Below, piece by piece: positions 20,120 to 31,400 of a DNA stretch of 64,000 nt. Source of the DNA: Sindora glabra (lineage: Eukaryota; Streptophyta; Magnoliopsida; Fabales; Fabaceae); contig CM035227.1 in NCBI GenBank assembly GCA_020226215.1, positions 19,843,866 to 19,907,865 on the forward strand, in the 5' to 3' direction. The notes beneath the pieces are model-generated. The model saw only the letters and a program-made list of their open reading frames with translations, made no database searches and was not told the origin of the DNA. The translations under genes were made by a program, and so were the position numbers. Within the stretch, counting starts at the first letter, position 1. The number at the start of each line of letters is the position of its first letter.

Positions 20120-23100
20120 CTACTCAAGATTTGTGCTTAGCTCATTGTTAGTGAATCCCTCTCCTTGCTTCCGTGTTTCCGGGACAGAATTGCTTCTCCT
20201 GCCCTTGTTTAGATGGCTTCGAGCAATGAACAAGATTGACCGCAGTCTTTCTTGCAGTAATTTTGCTTTCATGAAGTTTATAATTTCTCGTACCTTGTTT
20301 CTCACAAAGCGAACAATGGACATGAGCAAGGCAGAGGCAGCGACGGTGCCGGACATGTAAAATAGGCCAGAGAAAGGTTGAGGCCCTAATTGTTGGTCTT
20401 GTATTTTGCTGGTTGAGGAGCCGCAATCCGTTGTGGATAGCATTTCCTCTTCTAGTTTCTGCACTTCTTCGCTTTCTATGGCTTTTAGGACCGCCCTTGA
20501 GATGTCAATTGCCAAACCCGAACCCTTCTGAAATGCCTGCACCAGAAAGATTTTAGCAACCACTTACAGTTTGGAGCTATAATATACCAACGGCTAGAAA
20601 AATGCCGGTCATATTTGTTTTTGTTTAATTAGTATGGGAGACAGAATTAGTAAACTCACAAAGCCTAAACCACCGAGTTTCAAGAGGGGTCCTGCTTTGA
20701 TGTAGCCCTTACAATGCGTAGCAAGGAAGACTTGAGCATGAGGGGCTATCAAGAAAACCGCTTCAATTTCTTTGTTCTCAAAGGCTCTTGGGAAATCATT
20801 CATGGTGTCAAATTTCCTGAGGTTCTCAGCCTTAAATTTGAGTTCATCGATCAAATAATGCACCAAAAACGATTTCTTATAGCAGCCTACATATGCATTT
20901 GTCTTCTGCAATGTCTTTATATCTGGCATCGATGGTTCAAGGTGAGACACTGTCATCATCGATGACAAGCTGGCCGTGAAACTTGCCGACACTATGAGAA
21001 TAGTAAATAGCCAAGGTGCCAGTACGAATCGGGCCAAGTTGCTTTTTACGGGGTCTCCTGCATGTATATCAGAAATTCCGAATCATCTTAAGAATTTATA
21101 CATTAACATGTTGACATGGTACCAAGGTTTTAAAACTCTGCAGCATATAGTAATATCAAAACTAGCTAGTATCAGTTGAACACTTCAACTATTCAACGGT
21201 TTTCATTAATTAGATGAACGAACAAGTTTGAAGTTACATGGCAAACTTACTATGTACAAAGAATATTACAGTGACCGCAAACCAGAGCATGGACCCGAAG
21301 CCCTGGAGTTCTGGATTATCTTCACCTTCAATCAGCCATATAACAAGTGCTACAAACAGATGAATTGCTGCTGTTAAGAACCACATTTCTTTTGTGAATG
21401 CGTCCATGAACATCCATGTTTCTTTCGATCTGTCCGGCTTTACTCGAACTACCATCGCAATGCCTGATTCCATATATGGAAGAGAAAACTCAGCATACGC
21501 GTAACGGCGTTCCAATATTTGCATGTCTCCAACGGCAGCATCAAAAACCTTCATCACAAACGTTATGGTTAGAATCTACCAAGTAAATGACATTCTCTGG
21601 TGAAACAAACAGAGTATAAATAACATGTGATTTTTCAGGATGCAGTTGTAAGCACATTTTAAACTCTGCTACTTGGTACCAGTTGGATGATTAACATATA
21701 TGCCATGACCATAAGATATATTTAAATCTAAAAATTTTACCTTATTGTTAACTTGCTCAACTATCTGGTCATAAGAGCCATTGAAAGGAACAAGTTCATA
21801 TGGCAAGGAGTAGGGCAGGTGTTTCATTACTGCCTTAAACACATCAATTGTCAAACCGGCGATGATGGTTTCATTCCGTCTTTCATTGTAACTAACGTTC
21901 AACAACTGAGGGCAAAGATTACTAGCAGGAACTGCTATCCTTAAAGGTTTATCCTCATTAACGTAAGTCCAACCTGTTGGCACTGTTTGTGCTCCACCTG
22001 GCCAATTCGCTGCACTTAACACAGCAACATTGTCAGTACTAGTTGTTATCGTCGTCGTCGTCAATTCACGCCTGACGAGGTTCTCTGAGAAACCAGATAC
22101 AGGGGACCAGTATGCTAAGTCTTTATAGCTTTTACCAACAACATTAACAATCTTATAGGTCGGTGTTTCCAACAATTTTCGTTCTCTGAAGCTTATTTTG
22201 CCACTCAGGCCATCGACATTAGTGGATAATATATTCTTTGATAATTCTTCAGAGGAAAAGTTTCCAATTCCTTGTGATAATTTCTTTAGGGCGTGAGCAA
22301 TGGCCCATATGGTATCGTAAGCTCGAAGAGCAAAGATACTTGGATATGGGTTCTCTTCGTCTTGAGGATATTCTGATCCGAACTTTCTTCTGAATATTGA
22401 TTTAAAACGTCTGAACGTCTCGCTGGTTTCCATGAAGTGTGTTTTGCATCCGACAACGCCTTGCATGTTGGAGTTAATAACGGAGGGTTCGACAGAATCG
22501 AGATGGCTGGCTACGCCGTCTGGTATTATCCAAACTGAGCCTTTTTCCATCATTTTAAGTTTCTCAGCTTTCTCGAAAAGCAAAACTGCAAACTCCGAGG
22601 AAGACTGTAAAATTAAGAAGACTCTGTTGTTGCTCTTGCTCTTCAGCCTCCTAAGCTGCTCTTCAATGGTGGATTTTGGATCTGGAAGAGACTGCAGCGA
22701 TGGGAAAGCCACGTGTTGATCAATCTCGGAATTGACAAGCCGAAGAGAATATGTGAGGGGAGCCAGTATCTCCGAGTTAGAGAAAAAACCATGGCTATGT
22801 TCATAAATCGCAGTCACCTTGCGCCAGCCGAACTGCCCTACAATGGCTGCGATGCACTGCAAGTGAAGGGTGATATCGTTGGCAACTTGGATGAAGTAAG
22901 GCAAAGCGTATGGAGCTAATTCTGAACGGGAAGTGGCAGTTGGGGCTAGGGAAATTATAGGAATGCTCTTTGAGTTTTCATTAATCTGAGGAGCTAAAGA
23001 TGCTTCATCGAGAATTGTTCCTATGACTGCTTGCACTTTTTTACCGTTTGCAAGATCTAGATGCACCAAATCAAACAGTTATATAAACAATATATAAACA

Positions 23101-25793
23101 CATCTTCAACTCTCTTTTGTAAATACTATTATTTTAAGTGTTTTTTGGCCTTTTGGTAAGGCGTTTTGGTTGTTGACAAGGGTCATACATAGACCAATTC
23201 CTTTTATTAATTTAATTAAATTTCCCATCAAATTAAACCGGGATCACATGGGTGGGGACTTCCATCCCATAGTAGAAGTCGGGGCTTATTAACCCCGACC
23301 ATGGCTTCTTCTTAACCAAGAATCGTATGCGTACGGAAGGGAATACTACCCGCTGTAATCCACTGATTAGGCTACCTAAAGTATTGAAAAATTCTTCTAT
23401 TTGCAGATTAATACACAACTAATAAATAATTATAAGATGATCTTTATATTTTAAATTTATATGAGATGATCAATAATAAATTTTTTCTCATATTTTAAAT
23501 TTCATTACCAAAATTATAATAGCAAATCTTTCTTAAAGTAAAAGTATAAAAAATTTAATTTATCAATTTTTATATTAAAATTTTTTTATTAAAAATATAG
23601 AATATTATTTTTTAAATTTTATTATTATAATTTCCAAACTATTTTAGTAAAAAAATTAAAAATTGATATTATTTTATTATTTATAATTAAAAATAATATT
23701 AAAATATATGAAAAATATGAAGAAAAATAGTGTAAAAATATCATTTCATCACTTTTATTATAAAATAAAATTTTCATCATTTAACAAAATAACTATTTGG
23801 AAATTCTCATATTTTAAAGTGCCTGCTAAATCAACTTTTTATTTATTTCATTTCATCATACAAAATGCATAATTTACCTAAATAGTATGTTTGACCAAAT
23901 TTTTAATCATATTTATTTTAATTTAAATTAATAAATATAATTTATTAACCTTATATAATTAGTCAATCCTAGCTTAACTTGTTATAAGCCTTAATTATTG
24001 GATTTTTATTTTCACAAAAATAAATTTAACATATAACATCATTTATTTTTGAATAAATTTATTTCATTACATTTCGAACCACTCTCAATGTAATAATTTA
24101 TTATTATAATGAGAAATTTTTATTTTATTAAATATGTACAAGTAATGTGTAGCTAATCAATTTTAATTAAAAGACATGGAAAAATACTCTTATTTTTATC
24201 ACAAGCAAGAATTGCAATGCCATAAATATTTTATTTAAATGGTATTCCAAATAGCTTGAATAATTTTACCCTTTTTTCATTTTTACATCTTGAACTCAAT
24301 CTTGAATCATTTACAATTAATCACTTCTATTATTATTAAAAAAATTGCAACAATATATAATTTTATGATTGAGGATTATATAATTTCATTTTTTTTTTAC
24401 TTTTGCTTGGACCATAAATAATTTTTTCTTGATGTAAGACAATTTAATTTTAATTTTTTATTAAATTTATTATTATTGTTATTGTTGTTGTAAAGTAAAT
24501 GTGCAAACAATTAATAAACTCAAAGTGATCTTTATTATTGTTGTTACAATTATTTTTTTAAATTATTATTGTTATTCGAACACATCCTTTAACTCTTAAA
24601 TATTTAATGTAGTTACATGTTATTTATATAAAAATTTTGCAGGGATAGAAATTGTAAATAAATTTAAAGATAATAATAATTATATATTTAAAGAGAAATG
24701 ATTATATATAAGTAGAAGTGTTATAATATTTCATTATTAAAAAATGTTATAATCTTTTATGTGAATAAATTTAGTTTCCTGAAAAAATGAAACTTTATAT
24801 TATTTTTAAAAAATTTTATTACAATAAAACTTAATTTAACTGTCTATTATATGATAAAATGCAAAAGTTTTATAACTTGAAATCCATAACTTTAACATTA
24901 TAATGTAATTAAACAAGGGAGTTAAAAAAAAACATAATGAAACATGATTGGAGTGTTTTGAGCCAGTGTACACAAAATAATTTAAAATTTTTTCTTGGGA
25001 TCAGTTGCAAAAAAATAAAATAATTCTTGAGAAGGAGTGCATTGTAATTACAAAAAAGAAAAATTTTCATTTGGTCAGTTGCCCAAAAAAAATATTTAAA
25101 GGACTAAGTTGTAATTTTAAGAAAAAGGTGACCGTTAAAGAAATGAAGTTTGTGCTACCAATGATAAAAGTCAAATAAGTTGACTGACGTTGATAAACCC
25201 CAAAAGGAATGTAGGATAGAAGTCCTGCCCACATGTAAAGGTTTCTCTGTTGTCCAATATATATACTTGAAACTGCAACTTTTTAATATACATTACGTCA
25301 AATAATAGTTATAGTTTTTATATCCCAGATGAAGCACAGAAAACAATTTACTTGGGTTTGTTTTGATAGAAAATAATTTTTGTAAATAATCACTATTAAG
25401 TATAAGAAATTAACATAAAAATACATGATAATCTTTCCTTTGTTTAAATAGTTCAAATAATCAGTATTAAATATAAGAAATTAATAAAAGATAATTTACT
25501 ATTTGAAAAAGAAAAGATTATTTTTCTATCACCTTATTGTTAGTTATTAAATTTTTTAATCACAAATTATAAAAATACATGATAATATTTCCTTTGTTTA
25601 ATAAAAATGAGTTTTTTGTGAAAAAATATCTTAAAAAAAAAAGTGGAGACTTAGGATTAAGTACAAAGTAATGAAGTGTGAAATTCTAGAGACTATTATA
25701 TATAGTTCTTATACTGTTTGAATCACAAAATTGCATTGTAAACTTATAGCTGGGATGGAATCAAACATTACCAGCAGCGAGTATATGAGCTTG
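20120..25793 (-). pseudogene. GLR copy A: 5'-truncated glutamate receptor-like channel
   Basis: Exons 2-5 are complete and open: 21741-23056, 21251-21548, 20660-21057, 20120-20536. They encode most of the ANF-type amino-terminal domain, the two ligand-binding lobes, M1, pore, M3 and M4, with all splice sites in place. Of exon 1 only the last 22 bases survive (25772-25793, encoding Q-A-H-I-L-A-A) before unrelated flank begins. The signal peptide, start codon and about 90 residues are gone, and the first ATG inside exon 2 is roughly 175 codons in, so no full receptor can be made. The promoter is also lost. Intron 1 is 2,715 bases. The open reading frames suggest recent truncation. A chimeric transcript started in the foreign DNA cannot be excluded. 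Probably non-functional. Confidence 0.85.
23222..25250. other. About 2.0-kb intron-1 block shared by GLR A and B, absent from C
   Basis: Intron 1 of copies A and B (B: about 32,182-34,218) contains this block, whereas intron 1 of copy C jumps directly from 'taatttaattcaattt' to 'atatactttaaactgcaa' near 53,520-53,540. The first 180 bases (GGGATCACATGGG..., ending about 23,405) are richer in GC than the rest, which is AT-rich. No clear target duplication or terminal repeat was found, so insertion in A/B and deletion in C are both possible. Confidence 0.65.
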
Positions 25794-25813
25794 TGAAGGA
25801 TGAGATTGGATGA
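25787..25813. other. Rearrangement junction between GLR A exon 1 and the copy B flank
   Basis: Up to 25,793 the sequence follows GLR exon 1 (compare 34,736-34,757); beyond it the sequence matches GLR downstream flank. GAGCTTG at the switch occurs both in exon 1 and in the flank (47,167-47,173 region). Bases 25,790-25,813 are repeated with one mismatch at 25,846-25,869, 56 bases further on, so the junction contains a locally copied segment before 'atgaggaataag', where simple flank homology (47,134 onward) resumes. Confidence 0.8.
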
Positions 25814-28489
25814 GGAATAAGTTAATTTAGAGAGATAAAAACGACCTTGTGAAGGATAAGATTGGATGAAAATTACAAAAAGATTTGTATTTTTTTCATT
25901 TTAATTTAACAAATGATAGCAACATGTCTATAATTAAATGTTGAGTGGTGTTTTCCTTGCACAAAATTATGTGCATTGCTAATGTTTTCAATTTGTTGAT
26001 TGTGTAAAATGTAAGATAGGTTTAAGATAAGATTTTAGTTAATAAGATGTGGATTATTATAAATTATTTTATTTATCTAAGATTGTTTACTAATTAAGGT
26101 CTTGTTTGGCAAATAACTGATAGTTGTAGCAGTTAACTGGTTTAATTAGCTGTTAGCTGATAACTGATTGTATTAGCTGATTTAACTAGCTGATTATATT
26201 AACTGTTTGAATAAGAGTATTTAGTAAAATTAGCTGTTTGTATGTAAAATGACATATAAAGGTTTGAGTATATTTTATAAATTATTTGAGTATTTTTTAT
26301 TTTAATATTTTTAAATTTTATATATTAGTCAATATATTAAATTTTCTTATAAATAATATATTATTATAATTTATTATTAAATTATTAAATATTTTTTTAA
26401 ATTAAATAACTTTTATAAATAATATTATATATTTATTCTATTAAATAATTTTCAAAATTATTATAATTTATTATTAAATTATTGGATATTTTTAATATTA
26501 AATAGTTTTTATAAGTAATATTATATATTTATTCTATTAAATAACTTTTAAAATTATTATAATTTATTATTAATTTATTAGATATATTATAAATAATATA
26601 TTATTATATATTAAATATTTTTTAAAATTAAATTAATCTATTTTTTATAATTATTAAATTTTTTAAGAATTTTTAGAAAGGACAAAATGAAAAATATGAA
26701 AATTTATTTAGGGTAATTTGATCATTTTTCAAATAAACTAATTGAAAAAGCTACTCCCCTCAGTTTTTTCGTTTTTAGCTTTTTAAGGACAATCAACTGA
26801 TTGAATCAGCTAATTATTAAATACCAAAATTAACTTATTGCCAAGTCAAACAGCTAATGGAAAAGCTGTTTGCCAAACATCTCCTAAATCTTGAACTTAC
26901 TTTTTTGCATTTATTTTGCATATTACTATCACCATAATAAAGATAGATTCTTTAAACTTATCATTAATTAGCATGAGCAGAAATTAAATATTTTGATTGT
27001 AATAAGATTTGAACTCTAAAATCATTCCTTAAAAGGCCTTGGTTTGTAAAGGCTCTATTTTAGGACAATTAATGTGGATTTTAGATATTTCTTGGTAAAA
27101 GAGCTAGTTTGTCAAAACCATCCAAAGTTGTGGTTAGCGTGGAACCCTATCAATTGATTTCTACCAATCTAAATTATTACCCTTATGTGACACATATATA
27201 CATATATTGAATACTAAAAGATATCATTGAAGGAGACAACAATTAGGATATTAAAATTATATTTATCTAAAATGGATTTACAAAAGAGAAAAGTTGATCC
27301 TATTTATAATTTCTTCTAATTTACTAATAAGTTGACTTAACTAATCTTAACTAAGAAAGCTGAGGCCCAAAATCCTTTATCCAAAATAAAATATCTATTG
27401 CTATCTTTTTTGCTTTACTAGAAAGTTTTAGTGGATCTATTTTTGTAGAAGAAGTGGTGGAAGAAGTGACTCAAGCTATTAATTTGCAAAATAAAATATT
27501 GAAAGGTAAGTTTAGAATTTAGTGAGTAAACAAGATAACTTTTAAAAGAATATATATTCTTGCTACTCAAACCTACCCTCCTTTAAGTCATGACATTAAT
27601 TTCAAATAATACCAAATTTAATTTTTAGTAATTATGAAATTATTTCAAAATAAAATATGAACGAAGTGCACAAATTCTCTTAATTTTAACTTACAACTTA
27701 GCTTACAAGGCATTAACCTTCTATATTATTTCCAGAGATAGGAATAGGAAACAATTAAATGATAATTCATAAGCAATCACTTGGAAAAACAAATCAACTT
27801 CCTTTTAATTCTTAATTATCTTTATTCCTTTACAATTCCAACCTTATCCTTCCATAATCTATTTTATTCATTCACAAGCATTTATCAAATTTGGTGTTCA
27901 AGAATGATAGTAATATGCCCCATCTCCATTTTTTCAAGCACTGTCACATGACACACTCAATTAATGTAAAAAATGTAATTATGAATTGCAATTGCATTTG
28001 TTAATACTTTCATGCCTTTATTTTTTTATTTAAAAAAATTAGATTATTAATTTTTAATAAAAAATATTTTAATAAAATTGTCACCTTTATTAATTTTTTA
28101 TTTTATCAAGTTCATAAAAAAATGAATATATCTAGAAATTATAAATTAATATTTTTTATTAAATTATTTAAATCTCTTTTATTATTTTATTATTATTAAA
28201 TTAATAATATTTTTTTTTAAATAAAAAAATAAACTCGCCAATGTGTACTCTCATGCATGTGAGGTTAACAATCCCCGGCATTGTGCATGCAATTAATTTT
28301 GGAATTGACATAAGAATCTGTGTTACGGTTTCGTTTGATCCATAAAGAAAACAAGTAAGTACATTACAGTTCACACAAACACCTATTTAAGTGATAATCA
28401 TTTTTATCACCAAAAGAAAAAAAAAGAAAAAAGAGAGTTGACTATCTTTTTTACACTAATTCAGTAGCTGGCAATCAGCTAAATCTGAC
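25814..28489. repeat. Downstream flank of GLR copy B
   Basis: Collinear with 47,135-49,848 and closer to it than to the A flank at 18,070-20,119. It contains the 787-bp Harbinger-like MITE (26,098-26,884). No gene is supported. The 3' UTR of copy B is expected in the last few hundred bases. Confidence 0.8.
26098..26884. mobile_element. Harbinger-like MITE downstream of GLR copy B
   Basis: Ends read GGTCTTGTTTGGCAAATAAC on the left and, inverted, GGAGATGTTTGGCAAACAGC on the right. TAA flanks both sides (26,095-26,097 and 26,885-26,887), as expected for PIF/Harbinger insertion. The interior is very AT-rich with no transposase. The site downstream of copy A (about 18,365) is empty and the site downstream of copy C is filled (47,424-48,236). 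Confidence 0.75.
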
Positions 28490-31400
28490 CTATTCAAGAT
28501 TTGTGCTTAGCTCATTGTTAGTGAATCCCTCTCCTTGCTTCCCTGTTTGCGGGACAGAATTGCTTTTCCTGCCCTTGTTTAGATGGCTTCGAGCAAGGAA
28601 CAGGATTGCCCGTAGTCTTTCTTGCAGTAATTTTGCTTTCATCAAGTTTATAATTTCCTGTATCTTGTTTCTCACAAAGCGAACAATGGCCAGGAGCAAG
28701 GCAAAGGCAGCGATGGTGCCGGAAATGTAAAATAGGCCAAAGAAAGGTTGAGGCCCTAATTGTTGGTCTTGTATTTTGCTGGTTGAAGAGCCGCAATCCG
28801 TTGTGGATAGCATTTCCTCTTCTAGTTTCTGCATTTCTTCGCTTTCTATGGTTTTTAGGACCGCCCTTGATACGTCAATTGCCAAACCCGAACCTTTCTG
28901 AAACGCCTGCACCAGAAAGATTTTAGCAGCCATTTACAGTTTGAAGCTATAATATATCAACGGCTAGAAAAATGCCGGCATTTATTTTTGTTTAATTAGT
29001 ATTGCCGGCCACTATGCACTTGAATTTTCTTTTCTTTCAAATGAGTGGGACTGCAAGGGAGCCAGCGTAATTAAGATTTTGCTTATTGTTTTAGTGAAAT
29101 AGAATAAATTAAACAGTAAATTACAAAATTAATATATGAAAAATTAGACAGGACACTTAAATTCAAAGATGTTTTATCATCAGTTTTGAAAACTTTATAT
29201 CAATTTAGTATCATTGCCACTAAATTTTACATGAAGAGTTTTTTTGGTTGAAATTCTGCTTGACTTTTAAAATGTTATTATTTGAAATGATAAATTATCC
29301 AAAAAAAAAGAAGCTAACTTAAGAGCTTATGATACACGTAAAGAACCAAGAAATTATGGTTTATTAACTTATTTAAGAAAAGAATTGAGATTTATTTCAA
29401 AATTGCTATTTGTAACTTATTTTGATAACAATTCAATGAAATTTAAACTTTCATGTCAACAGAAATCATTAAACATATATCATGATATATATTTTACTAT
29501 TATTATTGATTTGACATCTTTTCAATCAGCTGTCAACTTTGGTTGTTTAATCCCAATTAAATTGAACAACTCTATTTAGCATTATCCATTGGCGTGCATT
29601 AGAGACAGAATTAGTAAACTCACAAAGCCCAAACCACCGAGTTTCAAAGGGGATCCTGCTTTGATGTAGCCCTTACAATGCGTAGCGAGGAAGACTTGAG
29701 CATGAGGGTCAATTATGAAAACCGCTTCAATTTCTTTGTTCTCAAAGGCTCTTGGGAAATCACTCATAGTGTCAAATTTCCTGAGGTTCTCAGCCTTAAA
29801 TTTGAGTTCATCGACCAAATAATGCACCAAAAACGATTTCTTATAGCAGCCTACTTTTGCATTTGTCTTCTGCAATGTCTTTATATCTGGCACAGATGGT
29901 TCAAGGTGAGACACTGTCATCATCGATGACAAGCTGGCCGTAAAACTTGCCGACACTATGAGAATAGCAAATAGCCAAGGTGCCAGTACGAATCGAGCCA
30001 ACTTGCTTTTTACAGGTTCTCCTGCATATATATCAGAAATTCCGAATCACCTTAGGAATTTATATATTAACATTTTGACATGGTACCGAGGTTTTAAACA
30101 TTCAACTCTGCAGCGTATGGTAATATCAAAACTAGATAGTACCAGTTGAAAATTTCAACTGTTCAACGGTGTTCGTTAATCAGATGAGCGAACAAGTTTG
30201 AAGTTATATGACAAACTTACGATGTGCAAAGAATATTACAGTGACCGCAAACCAGAGCATGGAACCGAAGCCCTGGAGTTCTGGATTATCTTCACCTTCA
30301 ATGAGCCATATAACAAATGCTACAAACAGATGAATTGCAGCCGTTAACAACCACATTTCTTTTGTGAATGCGTCCATGAACATCCATGTTTCTTTCGATC
30401 TGTCCGGCTTTACTCGAACTACCATCGCAATGCCTGATTCCATGTATGGATGAGAAAACTCAGCATACGCATAACGGCGATCCAATATTTGTATATCTCC
30501 AACGGCAGCATCAAAAACCTTCATCGCGAACATTATCCAAGCAAATGACATTTTCCAATAAAATAAACAGACCATAAATAATATGTGATTTTTCACGATG
30601 CAGCAGTAAGAACATTTTAAATTCTGCTTCGTGGTAGCAGTAGGATGATTAACATATATGCCATGACCATAAGATATACTTAAATCTAAAAATTTTACCT
30701 TGTTGTTAACTTGCTCAACCATCTGGTCATAAGAGCCATTGAAAGGAACGAATTCATATGGCAAGGAGTAGGGCAGGTGTTTCACTACTGCCTTAAACAC
30801 ATCAATTGTCAAACCGGCGATGATGGTTTCATTCCGTCTTTCATTGTAACTAACGTTCAACAACTGAGGGCAAAGATCACAAGCAGGAACTGCTATCCTT
30901 AAAGGTTTATCCTCATTAACGTAAGTCCAACCTGTTGGCACTGTTTGTGCTCCACCTGGCCAATTCGCTGCACTTAACACAGCAACATTGCCAGTACTAG
31001 TTGTTATCGTCGTCGTCGTCAATTCACGCCTGACGAGGTTCTCTGAGAAACCAGATGCAGGGGACCAGTATGCTAAGTCTTTGTAGCTTTTACCAACAAC
31101 ATTAACAATCTTATAGGTCGGTGTTTCCAACAATTTTCGTTCTCTGAAGCTTATTTTGCCACTCAGGCCATCGACATTAGTGGATAACATATTCTTTGAT
31201 AATTCTTCAGAGGAAAAGTTTCCAATTCCTTGTGATAATTTCTTTAGGGCGTGAGCAATGGCCCATATGGTATCGTAAGCTCGAAGAGCAAAGATACTTG
31301 GATATGGGTTCTCTTCGTCTTGAGGATATTCTGATCCGAACTTTCTTCTGAATATTGATTTAAAACGTCTGAACGTCTCGCTGGTTTCCATGAAGTGTGT

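Noticed and set aside
20106..20360. Open frames on the plus strand opposite GLR exons (also 20,714-20,965, 22,432-22,919, 28,503-28,730, 29,678-29,929, 31,390-31,877, 49,862-50,089, 51,042-51,293, 52,730-53,244)
   Set aside because: They mirror conserved coding exons on the minus strand and repeat in each GLR copy only because the exons are conserved. Their own products show no domain.
23057..23069. Translation of GLR exon 2 starting at L/M-V-H-L-D just before the exon
   Set aside because: The codon is TTG and the bases belong to the intron 1 acceptor; splicing from exon 1 gives the family-like A-A-D-L-A-N.
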